From: Saccharopolyspora montiporae
GTDB lineage: Bacteria; Actinomycetota; Actinomycetes; Mycobacteriales; Pseudonocardiaceae
Length of the DNA stretch: 64,000 nt
Direction of reading: 5' to 3'
Assembly (NCBI RefSeq): GCF_015209505.1
Contig: NZ_JADEYC010000011.1
Span: 1-64,000, forward strand
In this document: positions 27,992 through 38,024 of the stretch, one piece after another
Layout: each line of letters opens with the position of its first letter
Numbering within the stretch: the first letter of the stretch is position 1
Position numbers and translations under genes: made by a program
The notes under the pieces: generated by a model
Seen by the model: the letters and a program-made list of their open reading frames with translations, nothing else
Databases searched by the model: none
What the model was told of the DNA's origin: nothing

Positions 27992-28789
27992 TCAGCGAGA
28001 ACGCACGCCCCGGCCGAGTTCCGCGGCCAGTTCGCGCACCCCGGCGACCCCGTCGGCCTCGGCGCGGTTCACGAACGCCGACCCGACGATCACGCCGTCG
28101 GCGAACCCGGCGACCTCCGCCGCGTGCTCCGGCGTGCGCACGCCCAGGCCCACTCCGATCGGCAGATCGGTGTGCGCACGGGTGCGCCGCACCAGGCCCG
28201 CGGCCGCGCTGCCCACCGAGTCCCGCGCACCGGTCACGCCCATCACGGAGGTCGCGTACACGAACCCCGAGGAGGCCTTGGCGGTCATCGCCAACCGCTG
28301 CTCGGTGGACGACGGGGCGACCAGGAAGATCCGGTCGATCCCGTGCGCGTCGCTGGCGGCGATCCAGTCCTCGGCCTCGTCCGGCACCAGGTCCGGGGTG
28401 ATCACCCCGAGTCCACCCGCGGCCGCGAGGTCCCGCGCGAAGCGTTCCGGGCCGTACTGGTGCACCGGGTTCCAGTAGGTCATCACCACCGCGTGCTTGC
28501 CGGCCTCGGCGACCGAGGAGACCACGTCGAACAGGTCCCGCACCCGGAATCCGGCGCGCAGCGCGGTATCGCTGGCGGCCTGGATCGTCGGCCCGTCGAT
28601 GACCGGATCGGAGAACGGGATGCCGATCTCCACCAGGTCGCAGCCGGGCGCGTCCCCGGTACCGGAGAGCATCCCGTCCAGCAGCTCCTTCGAACCGGCC
28701 ACCGTCGGGTAACCGGCGGGCAGATAGCCGATCAGCGCGGCGCGGTCCTCCGCGCGGCACGCCGCGAACACGTCCTGCAGACCGCTCAC
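27992..28789 (-). CDS. trpA: Tryptophan synthase alpha subunit
   Basis: 265 residues, a TIM barrel that cleaves indole-3-glycerol phosphate to indole. Visible are [10 protein letters not shown], the catalytic region [19 protein letters not shown] (Glu and Asp), and [12 protein letters not shown] with [13 protein letters not shown] at the phosphate site. GTG start at 28789 overlaps the trpB stop (GTGA), ensuring coupled synthesis of the alpha2beta2 enzyme. It is the last trp gene; lgt begins 73 bases further on with its own promoter. Confidence 0.96.
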   Translation of the reverse strand: MSGLQDVFAACRAEDRAALIGYLPAGYPTVAGSKELLDGMLSGTGDAPGCDLVEIGIPFSDPVIDGPTIQAASDTALRAGFRVRDLFDVVSSVAEAGKHAVVMTYWNPVHQYGPERFARDLAAAGGLGVITPDLVPDEAEDWIAASDAHGIDRIFLVAPSSTEQRLAMTAKASSGFVYATSVMGVTGARDSVGSAAAGLVRRTRAHTDLPIGVGLGVRTPEHAAEVAGFADGVIVGSAFVNRAEADGVAGVRELAAELGRGVRSR

Positions 28790-30096
28790 CGCGCCTCCCC
28801 TTCCTCGCCGTCCGCCGCCGGTCCGTCCGCGACGGGCGCACCGGTTTCCTCGTCGACGAGGCCGAAGTACTTCGCAGCGGTGTCCATGTCCTTGTCCCCG
28901 CGGCCGGACAGGCTCACCAGGAGCGTGGCGTCCGGGCCGAGCTCGCGGCCGAGCCGGATCGCGCCGGCCAGCGCGTGCGCCGACTCGACCGCGGGGATGA
29001 TGCCTTCGGTGCGGGACAGCAGCTGGAACGCCTGCATCGCCTCGTCGTCGGTGACGCCGAGGTACTCCGCGCGCCCGGAGTCCTTCAGGTACGAGTGCTC
29101 CGGGCCCACACCCGGGTAGTCCAGCCCGGCGGAGATCGAGTACGCCTCGATGACCTGCCCGTCCTCGTCCTGCAGCAGGTAGGACCGGGCGCCGTGCAGC
29201 GTGCCCGGGGTGCCCTTGCTCAACGTGGCGCCGTGCTCACCGCTGTCCAGCCCGTGCCCGGCGGGTTCGATGCCCACCAGCCGCACGCCCGGATCGTCGA
29301 TGAAGCCGTGGAAGATGCCGATCGCGTTGGAACCGCCGCCGACGCAGGCCACCACCGCGTCCGGCAGCCCGCCGTACTGCCGCACCGACTGCTCGCGGGC
29401 CTCCTCGCCGATGACCTTGTGGAAGTTGCGCACCATCACCGGGAACGGGTGCGAACCGGCCGCGGTGCCCAGCAGGTAGTGCGTGTCCTCGACGTTGGCG
29501 ACCCAGTCGCGCAGCGCCTCGTTGATCGCGTCCTTGAGCGTGGCCGAGCCGTTGGCCACCGGGATCACCTCGGCGCCGAGCAGCCGCATCCGCGCCACGT
29601 TCAGCGCCTGCCGCTCGGTGTCCACCTGCCCCATGTAGACCACGCAGTCGAGCCCGAGCAGCGCGCAGGCGGTGGCCGTGGCCACGCCGTGCTGCCCGGC
29701 GCCCGTCTCGGCGATGACCCGGCGCTTGCCCATCCGCTTGACCAGCAGCGCCTGCCCGAGCACGTTGTTGATCTTGTGCGAGCCGGTGTGGTTGAGGTCC
29801 TCGCGCTTGAGCAGGATCCGCGCCCCGCCCGCGTGCTCGGCGAAGCGGCGGGCCTCGGTCAGCAGCGAGGGCCGGCCCGCGTAGTTGCGCAGCAGGTCGT
29901 CCAGCTCGGCGAGGTACTGCGGATCGCGCTGGGCCTTGGCGTACTCCTCGGCCAGCTCGTCCTGCGCGGCGATCAGCGCCTCCGGCATGAACCGGCCGCC
30001 GTAGTCGCCGAAGTGCCCGCGCGCGTCGGGATCGTGCCCCTCCGGCACCGGTTTGCCCGGCCGGTGCACCCGGCCGGAATCGGCGTCCACGGTCAT
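28786..30096 (-). CDS. trpB: Tryptophan synthase beta subunit
   Basis: 436 residues. The PLP enzyme joins indole and serine. The PLP lysine is K108 in [19 protein letters not shown]; the glycine-rich phosphate site [15 protein letters not shown] and the GRGDKDMDT end are present. It is a TrpB1-type enzyme that pairs with TrpA. A 20-residue acidic tail follows the core. ATG at 30096 has AGGAGG 7 bases upstream. It lies 61 bases after trpC; no trpM-like gene lies between them, unlike the order I recall for streptomycetes. Confidence 0.96.
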   Translation of the reverse strand: MTVDADSGRVHRPGKPVPEGHDPDARGHFGDYGGRFMPEALIAAQDELAEEYAKAQRDPQYLAELDDLLRNYAGRPSLLTEARRFAEHAGGARILLKREDLNHTGSHKINNVLGQALLVKRMGKRRVIAETGAGQHGVATATACALLGLDCVVYMGQVDTERQALNVARMRLLGAEVIPVANGSATLKDAINEALRDWVANVEDTHYLLGTAAGSHPFPVMVRNFHKVIGEEAREQSVRQYGGLPDAVVACVGGGSNAIGIFHGFIDDPGVRLVGIEPAGHGLDSGEHGATLSKGTPGTLHGARSYLLQDEDGQVIEAYSISAGLDYPGVGPEHSYLKDSGRAEYLGVTDDEAMQAFQLLSRTEGIIPAVESAHALAGAIRLGRELGPDATLLVSLSGRGDKDMDTAAKYFGLVDEETGAPVADGPAADGEEGEAR

Positions 30097-30157
30097 CTCG
30101 TCCCTCCTGTGCCTGACCGCGCGGCGCGCGGTCCCTGCGCCGCCGCGGTGGGCCGGC

Positions 30158-30967
30158 TCACCTGCTCGGTCGCGGGCACGCCGGGTGCGACCCGGCCGTG
30201 ACCAGCTGCGTCACCGCGGTCTTCGGGCTCTCGCTGGTGACCAGGCCCTCACCCACGAGCACCGCGTCCGCGCCGGAGCCCGCGTAGGCCATCAGGTCGC
30301 TGGGGCCGCGCACACCGGACTCGGCGATCTTGACCACCTCCGGCGGCAAGCCCGGCGCGATCCGGCCGAACACGTCCCGGTCCACCTCCAACGTATGCAG
30401 GTTGCGGGCGTTGATGCCAATGACTTTCGCGCCCGCCTCCAACGCCCGGTCGGCCTCCTCGGCGGTGTGCACCTCGACCAGCGCCGTCATGCCGAGCGAT
30501 TCCACCCGGTCCAGCAGCGCCTCCAGCGCGTTCTGCTCCAGCGCCGCCACGATGAGCAGCACCATGTCCGCACCGTGCGCGCGGGCCTCGTGCACCTGGT
30601 ACGGGCTGACGATGAAGTCCTTGCGCAGCAGCGGAGCGCTCACCCGCGACCGGACGTCATCGAAGTCGGCCAGCGAACCGCCGAACCGCCTGCTCTCGGT
30701 GAGCACGCTGATGACGCGGGCACCCGCGTCGGCGTAGTCGGCCGCCAGGTCCGCGGGCTCGCCGATCTCGGCGAGGTCGCCCTTGGACGGGCTGCGCCGC
30801 TTCACCTCGGCGATGACGCCCACGCCCGGCGACTGCAGCGCAGCCAGCACGTCGTGCGCCGGTGCGGCCTCCGCGGACCGCTGCTTGATCTCGTCCAGCG
30901 GGACGGCGGCCTCACGCTCGGCGAGGTCCTCCCGCACGCCGTCGATGATGCTTTCCAGGATGCTCAC
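30158..30967 (-). CDS. trpC: Indole-3-glycerol phosphate synthase
   Basis: 269 residues, a TIM barrel that closes the indole ring. Motifs include [14 protein letters not shown] near residue 53 (catalytic Lys and Ser-Pro-Ser), [33 protein letters not shown] and [14 protein letters not shown]. It is monofunctional; no trpF domain is fused. GTG start at 30967 overlaps the stop of a 27-residue upstream ORF (GTGA) and has no separate ribosome site, so its translation likely depends on that ORF. Confidence 0.95.
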   Translation of the reverse strand: MSILESIIDGVREDLAEREAAVPLDEIKQRSAEAAPAHDVLAALQSPGVGVIAEVKRRSPSKGDLAEIGEPADLAADYADAGARVISVLTESRRFGGSLADFDDVRSRVSAPLLRKDFIVSPYQVHEARAHGADMVLLIVAALEQNALEALLDRVESLGMTALVEVHTAEEADRALEAGAKVIGINARNLHTLEVDRDVFGRIAPGLPPEVVKIAESGVRGPSDLMAYAGSGADAVLVGEGLVTSESPKTAVTQLVTAGSHPACPRPSR

Positions 30968-31047
30968 GCAAACACCTCGCCGGCCGTGCCCCGAACACTC
31001 ACCCGCAGGTCACCGATTGCGCAGATGAACTCATTGCGCTCGATCAC
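30964..31047 (-). CDS. 27-residue ORF translationally coupled to trpC
   Basis: A GTG at 31047 is preceded by AAGGGGAG at good spacing, and the frame reads [20 protein letters not shown] then TAGEVFA before a TGA that overlaps the trpC start by four bases. It has no tryptophan codon, so it is not a classical trp attenuator peptide. Its ribosome site is better than that of trpC, so it may serve to load ribosomes for trpC, or may be a small functional protein. I do not recognise the family. A possible -10 (TAGCAT, 31088-31083) lies about 35 bases upstream, and a CCCCT/AGGGG hairpin at 31115-31129. Confidence 0.5.
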   Translation of the reverse strand: MIERNEFICAIGDLRVSVRGTAGEVFA

Positions 31048-31230
31048 GACACTCCCCTTCCCGTCGTGCCGTCGCAGGGCCGATGCTAAACCTCGCCCGT
31101 CTCGCCCCTTTTCGAGGGGTGGGCACAACGTCCCAGCGCAGCAAGGACCTTCGACCCTGGACGTGGCGGCGAACACGTGTTCCCGAACCCCGCCGAACTG
31201 CGCTTTCACCCCCGCCGGAGCAGAACCGGA

Positions 31231-31842
31231 TCACCGGCCCCGATCGTCACCGGTCGTCGGGTCCCGGCCCTCGCTCAGGTCCTCCCACATCTGCCGGTCG
31301 GGATCGTGGGACACCTTCTTCTGCGCGCCGGGGGCCGAGTACTTGGCCCCCATCGCCGGCATCCGCCCCGCCGCCACGACGACGAGCAGGCCCGCGGCCA
31401 CCAGCGCGACCGCCCCGGCCGACATCAGCAGCGGACCGAGCGGATCGGTCGACAGCACCTGCACCGGGAAACTGCCCGGCGGTGCGTCCGGTGCCGCCGG
31501 CACCGGAGTCCCGTCCTGCCAGTGCTGCACCACGCGCCACACCAGCACCCCGCCGGAGAGCACCACCAGGGCACCCACCACCCGGCGCAGGAAACCGCCG
31601 GTCGCCAATACCGCCGCACCGGCGGCCAGCGCGGCCAGCGCCACCGGGCCCAGTTCGGGCCGCAGCACGCCCCCGGCGATACCGACCTCGGTCTCGGTGC
31701 CGAACTGCGAGCGGTGCAGCTGCTGCACCCAGTCCAACGACGAAGCGCCGCCCAGCAATCCCGCGGCGAGCAGCACCAGCAGCACCACCGACCACAGCAG
31801 CCCCTTGGACCGCGGCCGGGCCTCAGATTCCGGCGTGGTCAA
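31231..31842 (-). CDS. Trp operon-associated membrane protein (TIGR02234 type)
   Basis: 203 residues from a TTG at 31842 with GGGAGAG upstream; the start lies 20 bases inside the end of trpE. Four membrane segments are visible at about 15-34, 66-82, 86-104 and 135-155. A conserved cytoplasmic tail ([12 protein letters not shown], then [14 protein letters not shown]) ends the protein. Homologues sit between trpE and trpC in most high-GC actinobacteria (Rv1610 in M. tuberculosis, from memory). Function is unknown; its position suggests a link to tryptophan synthesis or transport. Confidence 0.85.
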   Translation of the reverse strand: MTTPESEARPRSKGLLWSVVLLVLLAAGLLGGASSLDWVQQLHRSQFGTETEVGIAGGVLRPELGPVALAALAAGAAVLATGGFLRRVVGALVVLSGGVLVWRVVQHWQDGTPVPAAPDAPPGSFPVQVLSTDPLGPLLMSAGAVALVAAGLLVVVAAGRMPAMGAKYSAPGAQKKVSHDPDRQMWEDLSEGRDPTTGDDRGR

Positions 31843-33397
31843 CGCGCTCTCCCGTCCGGCCCGCCCCTGCCGGGCGCCGCAGGGTCTCCGCGGTCGCCAC
31901 GGCGTTGAGCACAGCGCGGGCCTTGTTGATGCACTCCTCGTCCTCGGCGGCCGGATCCGAATCGGCCACGATCCCGCCGCCGGCCTGCACGTGCGCGGTC
32001 CCGTCGCGCACCAGCGCGGTGCGGATGGCGATGGCGGTGTCCGCATCCCCGGCGAAGTCGAAATACCCGACCACACCGCCGTACTGGGCCCGCTTGGTCG
32101 GCTCCAGCTCCTCGATGATCTGCAGCGCCCGCGGTTTCGGCGCCCCGGACAGCGTTCCGGCCGGGAAGCACGCGGTGACCGCGTCGCAGGCGGTGCGGTC
32201 CGCGGCGAGCTTGCCGGTGACCGTGGACACGATGTGCATCACGTGGCTGTAGCGCTCGATCCGGAAGAAGTCCACGACGTGCACCGACCCCGGTTCGCAC
32301 ACCCGGCCCAGGTCGTTGCGGCCCAGGTCGACCAGCATCAGGTGCTCGGCGCGCTCCTTGTCGTCGGAGAGCAACTCCTTCTCCAGCAGCGCGTCCTCGT
32401 CCTCGTCCGCGCCGCGCCACCGCGTCCCGGCGATCGGGTGCGTGGTCGCCTGACCGTCCCGCACCGTCACCAGCGATTCGGGGCTGGAGCCCACGATGTC
32501 GAACGGTGCCCCGCCGTCCGGGTCCTGCATCCGCAGCAGGTACATGTACGGGCTCGGGTTGGTGGTACGCAGCACCCGGTAGATGTCCAGCGCATCCGCG
32601 GTGGTGGCCATGTCGAAGCGCTGCGAGACGACGACCTGGAACGCCTCGCCCTCCCGGATCGCCTCCTTCGCGCGCTCCACGGCCGCGTGGTGCTGCTCGG
32701 GACTGCGCCTGCGCACGAAGTCCGCCGCCGGCCGGGCGAACTCGGCCACGGTCGGCGCCGCCGGGGTGCACAGCTGCGCGGTCATCTCGTCCAGCCTGCG
32801 CACCGCGTCGTCGTAGGCGGCATCGACCCGCTCCGGCGAGTCGTCCCAGTTCACGGCGTTGGCGATGAGCGTGATCACGCCCTCGTGGTGGTCCAGCGCG
32901 GCCAGGTCGGTGGCCAGCAGCATCACCAGTTCCGGGATCTGCAGGTCGTCCTCGGTCAGGTCCGGCAGCCGCTCCAACCTGCGCACGGTGTCGTAGCCGA
33001 GGTAGCCGACCATGCCCCCGGTCAGCGGAGGCAGGCCCGGCAGCGGCTCGGTCCGCAGCAGCCGCACCGTCTCGCGCAGCGCCTCCAGCGGATCCCCGCC
33101 GGACGGCAGCCCGACCGGGGGCGTCCCCGTCCAGTGCGCCTGCCCGTCGCGGACCGTCAGCGCCGCAGCGCTGCGCACGCCCACGAAGGACCACCGCGAC
33201 CAGGAACGACCGTTCTCCGCGGATTCGAACAGGAAGGTGCCGGGGCGGTCTCCGGCGAGCTTGCGGTAGACGCCCAGCGGCGTCTCGTCGTCCGCGAGCA
33301 GCCGCCGCACCACCGGGATCACCCTGCGCTCCCGCGCGAGCGCGCGGAAGTCCGCACGCACCGGGCTGATGCTGCCCATCTCGCCGTCGCCGACCAT
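31823..33397 (-). CDS. trpE: Anthranilate synthase component I
   Basis: 524 residues. It makes anthranilate from chorismate with ammonia from a TrpG partner encoded elsewhere. The chorismate-binding domain has [37 protein letters not shown] and [20 protein letters not shown]. The N-terminal domain has the tryptophan feedback element ([19 protein letters not shown]). Start at ATG 33397 has a CACAAT hexamer 6 bases before it; ATG 33379 is an alternative. No leader peptide with tryptophan codons is seen in the 89 bases to the divergent TetR gene. trpD and trpG are not in the window. Confidence 0.93.
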   Translation of the reverse strand: MVGDGEMGSISPVRADFRALARERRVIPVVRRLLADDETPLGVYRKLAGDRPGTFLFESAENGRSWSRWSFVGVRSAAALTVRDGQAHWTGTPPVGLPSGGDPLEALRETVRLLRTEPLPGLPPLTGGMVGYLGYDTVRRLERLPDLTEDDLQIPELVMLLATDLAALDHHEGVITLIANAVNWDDSPERVDAAYDDAVRRLDEMTAQLCTPAAPTVAEFARPAADFVRRRSPEQHHAAVERAKEAIREGEAFQVVVSQRFDMATTADALDIYRVLRTTNPSPYMYLLRMQDPDGGAPFDIVGSSPESLVTVRDGQATTHPIAGTRWRGADEDEDALLEKELLSDDKERAEHLMLVDLGRNDLGRVCEPGSVHVVDFFRIERYSHVMHIVSTVTGKLAADRTACDAVTACFPAGTLSGAPKPRALQIIEELEPTKRAQYGGVVGYFDFAGDADTAIAIRTALVRDGTAHVQAGGGIVADSDPAAEDEECINKARAVLNAVATAETLRRPAGAGRTGERVDHAGI

Positions 33398-33486
33398 GCC
33401 GACATTGTGCCGCGCGCCCGGTGCCGCCCGTGCGGCGCCTCCGGACCGCTTTGCCCGGGGCACCGCGCGACCGCGAGGATGCACGG

Positions 33487-34089
33487 GTGAGCAGCAGCGA
33501 CGAGCGGAGTGGTCCCGGCAAGCAGCGGAGCGGAAACGACGCCGGGCAGCGGCTCCTGGCGGCCGCCCGCGCCACGTTCGCCGAACTGGGGTACGAGTCC
33601 GCCACGGTCCGCACCATCGCCGCCCGCGCCGGGGTCGACCCGGCCATGGTCAACCACCGCTTCGGCGGCAAGGAACACCTGTTCACCGCGGCGATGGCGA
33701 TCCCGGTCGATCCAGCGGAGGTCCTGCCGGGACTGCTCGGCGGGGACCCGCAGCAGCTGGCGGAACGCCTGCTGCGCTTGTTCCTGGAGGTGTGGGACGG
33801 GGCGGGCGGTGGTCGGTTCGCCGCGCTGGTGCGCAGCGCCAGCAGCAACGAGTCGGCGGCCCGGATGCTGCGCGAGTTCGTGCAGGACGTCGTGTTCCGC
33901 CGGGTCACCGAGCACCTGGGTGTGGACCACCCCGAGCTGCGCACCGCGCTGTGCGCGACGCAAGTGGTGGGCCTGGGCATGGCCCGCTACATCGTCCGGC
34001 TGGAACCACTGGCCTCGGCCGACCACGACACGGTGGTCCGAACCGTAGCCCCCAACCTCCAGCACTACCTCACCGGCGACCTGGGCTGA
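33487..34089 (+). CDS. TetR-family transcriptional regulator
   Basis: 200 residues from a GTG at 33487 with GAGG 8 bases upstream. The N-terminal HTH is clear ([20 protein letters not shown], then [23 protein letters not shown]). The C-terminal ligand domain resembles the TetR_C_7/17-like group. It is divergent from trpE with an 89-base gap, so it might repress trpE or only itself; neither can be decided. It occupies the place where mycobacteria carry unrelated genes between hisI and trpE. Confidence 0.85.
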   Translation: MSSSDERSGPGKQRSGNDAGQRLLAAARATFAELGYESATVRTIAARAGVDPAMVNHRFGGKEHLFTAAMAIPVDPAEVLPGLLGGDPQQLAERLLRLFLEVWDGAGGGRFAALVRSASSNESAARMLREFVQDVVFRRVTEHLGVDHPELRTALCATQVVGLGMARYIVRLEPLASADHDTVVRTVAPNLQHYLTGDLG

Positions 34090-34191
34090 GCCGAAGAACG
34101 ACACGGACAAACGCGCCCGATCACCAACCATCGGCGTCGGGCAACCACACGACGCACAGCCGAAGGCGAGCGAAAACCCGCCCCACGTCAG

Positions 34192-34212
34192 GCAAGCGGT
34201 GAAGCCGCTTGC
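34192..34212. terminator. Hairpin between tetR and hisI
   Basis: 8-bp stem GCAAGCGG/CCGCTTGC (34192-34199 with 34205-34212) with a 5-base loop, in the 171-base gap between two convergent genes. Confidence 0.6.
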
Positions 34213-34260
34213 ACCCCACCGATCACCCCGCACGGCCCAGCAAGCCGACCCGAGACACCG

Positions 34261-34599
34261 TCACATCAAGACATCCGCGTCGAAGCAGGTGCGATCCCCG
34301 GTGTGACAGGCACCATCCTGCTGCTCGACCAGCACCAGCACGGTGTCCCCGTCGCAGTCGAGCCGCACGCCGCGCACGTGCTGGACGTGCCCGGACGTCG
34401 CTCCCTTGACCCAGTACTCGCCCCTGCTGCGCGAGTAGTAGGTGCCGCGGCCGGTGCTGAGCGTGCGGTGCAGCGCTTCATCGTCCATCCACGCGAGCAT
34501 GAGCACTTCCCCGGTGTCGTGCTGCTGCACGATGGCGGGGAACAGCCCGTCGGCGTTGCGCTTGAGCCGCTCGGCGATCACCGGGTCCAGATCGCTCAT
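34261..34599 (-). CDS. hisI: Phosphoribosyl-AMP cyclohydrolase
   Basis: 112 residues, the stand-alone HisI form. It opens the purine ring of phosphoribosyl-AMP in histidine synthesis. The core [16 protein letters not shown] and the zinc ligands DCDGDTVLV, then [11 protein letters not shown], are present. ATG start overlaps the hisF stop (ATGA). hisE and hisG are not in the window. It is the last gene of this his block and ends at a hairpin shared with the TetR gene. Confidence 0.95.
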   Translation of the reverse strand: MSDLDPVIAERLKRNADGLFPAIVQQHDTGEVLMLAWMDDEALHRTLSTGRGTYYSRSRGEYWVKGATSGHVQHVRGVRLDCDGDTVLVLVEQQDGACHTGDRTCFDADVLM

Positions 34600-35369
34600 C
34601 GAACCGTGATCCCCTCCGCGCGCATGGCTTCCTTGACCTCGCCGATCCGCAACTGTCCGAAGTGGAACACGCTGGCGGCCAGCACCGCGTCCGCGCCGGC
34701 GCGCACAGCGGGGGCGAAGTGCTCGACGGCGCCGGCACCGCCGCTGGCGATCAGCGGGACGTGCACGACCTCACGCACCGCGCGGATCATCTCCAGGTCG
34801 AACCCGGCCTTCGTCCCGTCGGCGTCCATCGAGTTCAGCAGGATCTCCCCGACGCCGAGCTCCTGGCCGGTGCGCGCCCATTCCACGGCGCAGATGCCGG
34901 TGCCGCGCCGACCGCCATGCGTGGTGACCTCGTAACCGGACGGGGTCGGCGTGCCGCCTTCCGGCACTCGCCGCGCGTCGACGGACAACACCACGCATTG
35001 CGCGCCGAACCGGCGGGAGGACTCGTTGAGCAATTCGGGGCGGGCGATGGCGGCTGTGTTCAGGCTCACCTTGTCCGCGCCGGCGCGCAGTAGCCGGTCG
35101 ATGTCGTCCGGGCTGCGCACCCCGCCGCCGACGGTCAGCGGGATGAACACCTGCTCAGCGGTGCGCCGCACCACGTCGAACGTGGTTTCCCGGTCCGCCG
35201 AGGAGGCGGTCACGTCCAGGAAGGTGAGCTCGTCGGCGCTCTCCGCGTCGTAGGCGTGGGCGAGTTCCACCGGATCGCCCGCGTCCCGCAGATCGGTGAA
35301 GTTGACGCCTTTCACCACACGCCCCTGGTCGACGTCCAAGCAGGGGATCACGCGCACCGCAACGGCCAT
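34596..35369 (-). CDS. hisF: Imidazole glycerol phosphate synthase, cyclase subunit
   Basis: 257 residues, a TIM barrel with catalytic Asp11 ([17 protein letters not shown]) and the second Asp in [10 protein letters not shown]. It uses ammonia from HisH to make imidazole glycerol phosphate and [25 protein letters not shown] and [15 protein letters not shown] complete the phosphate sites. ATG at 35369 lacks a ribosome site, but TACCCT (35381-35376) stands 6 bases before it, so a leaderless transcript may start here even though hisF follows priA by only 57 bases. Confidence 0.95.
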   Translation of the reverse strand: MAVAVRVIPCLDVDQGRVVKGVNFTDLRDAGDPVELAHAYDAESADELTFLDVTASSADRETTFDVVRRTAEQVFIPLTVGGGVRSPDDIDRLLRAGADKVSLNTAAIARPELLNESSRRFGAQCVVLSVDARRVPEGGTPTPSGYEVTTHGGRRGTGICAVEWARTGQELGVGEILLNSMDADGTKAGFDLEMIRAVREVVHVPLIASGGAGAVEHFAPAVRAGADAVLAASVFHFGQLRIGEVKEAMRAEGITVR

Positions 35370-35426
35370 GCCACCAGGGTAGAGACGCCGGGCCGGTGCG
35401 CGCGGATCACCCCCGCGCGGCCGCGG

Positions 35427-36161
35427 TCAGCGCACGGCCGCGAGCGCTTCGCCGAGGGTGAAGTTGCCCGCGTACAGGGCCTTGCCGACGATCGAGCCCT
35501 CCAGACCGGACGGGGCCAGCCGGGACAGCTGCACGAGATCATCCACGGTGGACACTCCGCCGGAGGCGATCACCGGCGCATCCGTGCGCCGGCACACGTC
35601 CTGCAGCAGAGCGGTGTTCGGGCCCTGCAGCGTGCCGTCCTTGCTGACGTCGGTCACGACGTAGCGGCGGCAGCCGGCGGCGTCCAGCCGCGCCAGCACC
35701 TCCCAGAGGTCGCCGCCGTCCTGGGTCCAGCCGCGGGCCGCCAACCGGTGGTTGCCCTGCTCGGTGATCCGCACGTCCAGGCCGACCGCGACCCGGTCGC
35801 CGTGCTCGGCGACCACGCGTGCCGTCCATTCCGGATCTTCCAACGCAGCTGTGCCCAGATTCACCCGCGCGCAACCGGTTCCGAGCGCGGCGGCCAGCGA
35901 TTCGTCGTCGCGGATGCCCCCGGACAGCTCGACCTGCACGTCCAGTTCGCCGACCGCGCGGGCCAGCAGATCGCGATTGCTACCGCGCCCGAAGGCCGCG
36001 TCCAGGTCCACGAGGTGCACCCAGTCGGCGCCGGACCGCTGCCAGGTCAGCGCGGCCTCCAGCGGATCACCGTAGGAGGTTTCGGTTCCGGCGGCGCCCT
36101 GCACCAGGCGCACGGCCTGACCGTCGGCGACGTCGACAGCGGGAAGCAGCGTGAATGTCAC
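35427..36161 (-). CDS. priA: Bifunctional HisA/TrpF isomerase (PriA)
   Basis: 244 residues from a GTG at 36161; a longer frame starting at 36263 is not conserved. It isomerises ProFAR in the histidine pathway and, in actinobacteria, also phosphoribosyl anthranilate. [52 protein letters not shown] and [17 protein letters not shown] match mycobacterial PriA closely. The absence of trpF from the trp genes of this window agrees with the dual role. TAGGCT (36174-36169) is 7 bases before the GTG, suggesting a leaderless start. Confidence 0.93.
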   Translation of the reverse strand: MTFTLLPAVDVADGQAVRLVQGAAGTETSYGDPLEAALTWQRSGADWVHLVDLDAAFGRGSNRDLLARAVGELDVQVELSGGIRDDESLAAALGTGCARVNLGTAALEDPEWTARVVAEHGDRVAVGLDVRITEQGNHRLAARGWTQDGGDLWEVLARLDAAGCRRYVVTDVSKDGTLQGPNTALLQDVCRRTDAPVIASGGVSTVDDLVQLSRLAPSGLEGSIVGKALYAGNFTLGEALAAVR

Positions 36162-36240
36162 GCGGACAAGCCTACGACGGCGCGAGAACCGGCTCGGCCC
36201 GCCCCTGCACGGCTTGGGCCCCGGACAGCTGCGCCAGGAC

Positions 36241-36444
36241 TCAGTCGGGGCGCCGCTCCGCACGCATGATCATGCCGGTCGGCACACCCATCACCACGAG
36301 CACCAGGAGCGTCGCCGCCCACAGCGGCACCCCGGCCTGGACCAAGTACGGCACACCGATCCCGGCGGCCAGACCGACCACCAGCACCAGCGCCACGACC
36401 CGCGTCCAGCCGCCGGAACCCATCAGACCGTGCCGTCTCGTCAC
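36241..36444 (-). CDS. Small two-helix membrane protein between hisH and priA
   Basis: 67 residues. GTG start overlaps the hisH stop (GTGA). Two membrane segments (about 15-36 and 41-59) are joined by a short polar turn, with basic ends. It has no motif that I recognise. Translation coupling to hisH suggests that it is expressed with the his genes. In mycobacteria an unrelated phosphatase gene (impA) lies near this place. Confidence 0.7.
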   Translation of the reverse strand: MTRRHGLMGSGGWTRVVALVLVVGLAAGIGVPYLVQAGVPLWAATLLVLVVMGVPTGMIMRAERRPD

Positions 36445-37070
36445 AAACTCTCCAACCAGTTGCGCAGCAAGCGGGAACCAGCCGCACCGGATTTCTCCGG
36501 GTGGAACTGCGTCGCGGACAGGGCTCCGTTCTCCACGGCCGCCACGAACGGTTCGCCGTGCTCGGCCCAGGTGATCCGGGGCGGGGTGATGCGTTCCGGT
36601 ACCGGCATCGTCCACTCGCGCACCGCGAAGGAGTGCACGAAGTAGAAGCGCGTCCCGGGGTCCATCCCGGCGAACAACGCGCTGTCCGGCGGGGCGCTGA
36701 CCTCGTTCCACCCCATGTGCGGCAACACCTCGGCGTCCAAGCGCTCCACCCGGCCGGGCCACTGCCCGCAGCCCTCGGCGCGCACGTCGTGCTCGACGCC
36801 CGCGTCGAACAGCACCTGCATGCCCACGCAGATGCCCAGCACCGGGCGGTCCCCGGCGAGCCGCCGATCGATGATCTTGTCGCCCCCGGCGGCCAGCAGG
36901 CCGTCCATGCAGGCGGAGAAGGCGCCCACCCCGGGCACCACCAGGCCGTCGGCCTCCAGCGCCGCATGCCGGTCCGCGGTCACCTCGACGTCGGCACCGG
37001 CGCGCTGCAACGCGCGCTCGGCGGAGCGGAGGTTGCCGGATCCGTAGTCCAGGATGACGACTCGTACCAC
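36441..37070 (-). CDS. hisH: Imidazole glycerol phosphate synthase, glutaminase subunit
   Basis: 209 residues, class I glutamine amidotransferase. The catalytic triad is Cys81 ([11 protein letters not shown]), His190 and Glu192 (TQFHPEKSG). The start is a GTG at 37070, with TAGCCT (37082-37077) 6 bases upstream and no ribosome site, so this is probably the start of a leaderless transcript. In most actinobacteria hisH directly follows hisB; here about 6.5 kb of other genes separate them, which would explain why it has its own promoter. Confidence 0.95.
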   Translation of the reverse strand: MVRVVILDYGSGNLRSAERALQRAGADVEVTADRHAALEADGLVVPGVGAFSACMDGLLAAGGDKIIDRRLAGDRPVLGICVGMQVLFDAGVEHDVRAEGCGQWPGRVERLDAEVLPHMGWNEVSAPPDSALFAGMDPGTRFYFVHSFAVREWTMPVPERITPPRITWAEHGEPFVAAVENGALSATQFHPEKSGAAGSRLLRNWLESL

Positions 37071-37118
37071 GCCACCAGGCTACCGACCCCGGACCACCGC
37101 CCCGCCGGTGCTCCCGGA

Positions 37119-38024
37119 TCAGCCGAGGAAGCCGCGGACCTCGGCGGCGATGCCCGCGGCGTCCAGGCCGTGGGCGGCGGTGTGCTGCTGCGCGGTGCCG
37201 TAGTTGCGCAGCTCGGTGTCCCGGCGCACGCCCAGGGACAACGCCCGGTGCGGGAGGTCCGCCAGCGCCCGCTGCACCTCGTGCGCGGACGTCCCGCGCA
37301 GGTACGGCTCCACCAGCACCACGTCCGGTCGCGCCGATCCGGCCGCGGCCCGCAGCCCGACGGCGTCGAACGGGCGGATCTCGCCGGTGTAGAGCACGGT
37401 CACATCCAGTCCCGCGGTCGCGGCCAGGACCGGATCCAGGGTCGGGCCCACCGCGGCGACGACGCCGCGCGTGCCGTGCCGGACAACCTGCCAGCCGGGT
37501 CCGCCGAGCCGCGGTTCGGCGTTGACCTGCTCGGACATCCGCAGGTAGACGCGGTCGTCACCGGCCAGCGCCGTGTCCAGCGCGGCGCGCAGCTCGTCCG
37601 GGTGTCCGGGGACGTGCACCGCCCATCCGGGCAGGGTGTCCAGCAGCGCCACATCGGCCGGGGCCATGTGCGTGCGCCCGGCACCCGGGTAGTCGTAGGA
37701 CGCCCCGGTGCTCACCGCCACCGCGCCGACGCCCTGGTGCCCCAGATCGAGTTTGAGCTGCTCGTACGGTCGCTCCACCAGGAACGGGGTGATGGTGTGC
37801 AGCACCGGGCGCAGACCCGCCAGCGCCAGTCCGCCGGCCACCCCGACCATCGCCTGCTCGCGGATGCCGACGTCGTGGATCCGGTCGGGGTGCCGCTCGG
37901 TCACCTCGGTGAAGCGGTCCGCGGAGATGTCGGCGAGCACCAGCGCGATCCGCGGATCGTCGTCCAGGGCCGCCGACATCGCGTGCACGAACACGTCGCG
38001 CATGGTCTGCTCCGTCGCGGTCAT
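37119..38024 (-). CDS. Transketolase, C-terminal section (split enzyme)
   Basis: 301 residues comprising the pyrimidine-binding domain and the C-terminal domain of a transketolase. The catalytic Glu for thiamine diphosphate is E56 in HDVGIREQAMVGVAGGLAL. The C-terminal domain (VVAAVGPTLDPVLAA to VLVEPYLRGTSAHEV) resembles the transketolase C domain. ATG at 38024 has AGGAGG 5 to 6 bases upstream and overlaps the stop of the N-terminal section (ATGA). Split transketolases are known from archaea and scattered bacteria; the sugar substrate cannot be told from sequence. Confidence 0.88.
   Translation of the reverse strand: MTATEQTMRDVFVHAMSAALDDDPRIALVLADISADRFTEVTERHPDRIHDVGIREQAMVGVAGGLALAGLRPVLHTITPFLVERPYEQLKLDLGHQGVGAVAVSTGASYDYPGAGRTHMAPADVALLDTLPGWAVHVPGHPDELRAALDTALAGDDRVYLRMSEQVNAEPRLGGPGWQVVRHGTRGVVAAVGPTLDPVLAATAGLDVTVLYTGEIRPFDAVGLRAAAGSARPDVVLVEPYLRGTSAHEVQRALADLPHRALSLGVRRDTELRNYGTAQQHTAAHGLDAAGIAAEVRGFLG

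Noticed and set aside
33398-33486. Tryptophan attenuator leader before trpE
   Set aside because: No ORF with tandem Trp codons or terminator/antiterminator pair is visible, and the gap is only 89 bases.
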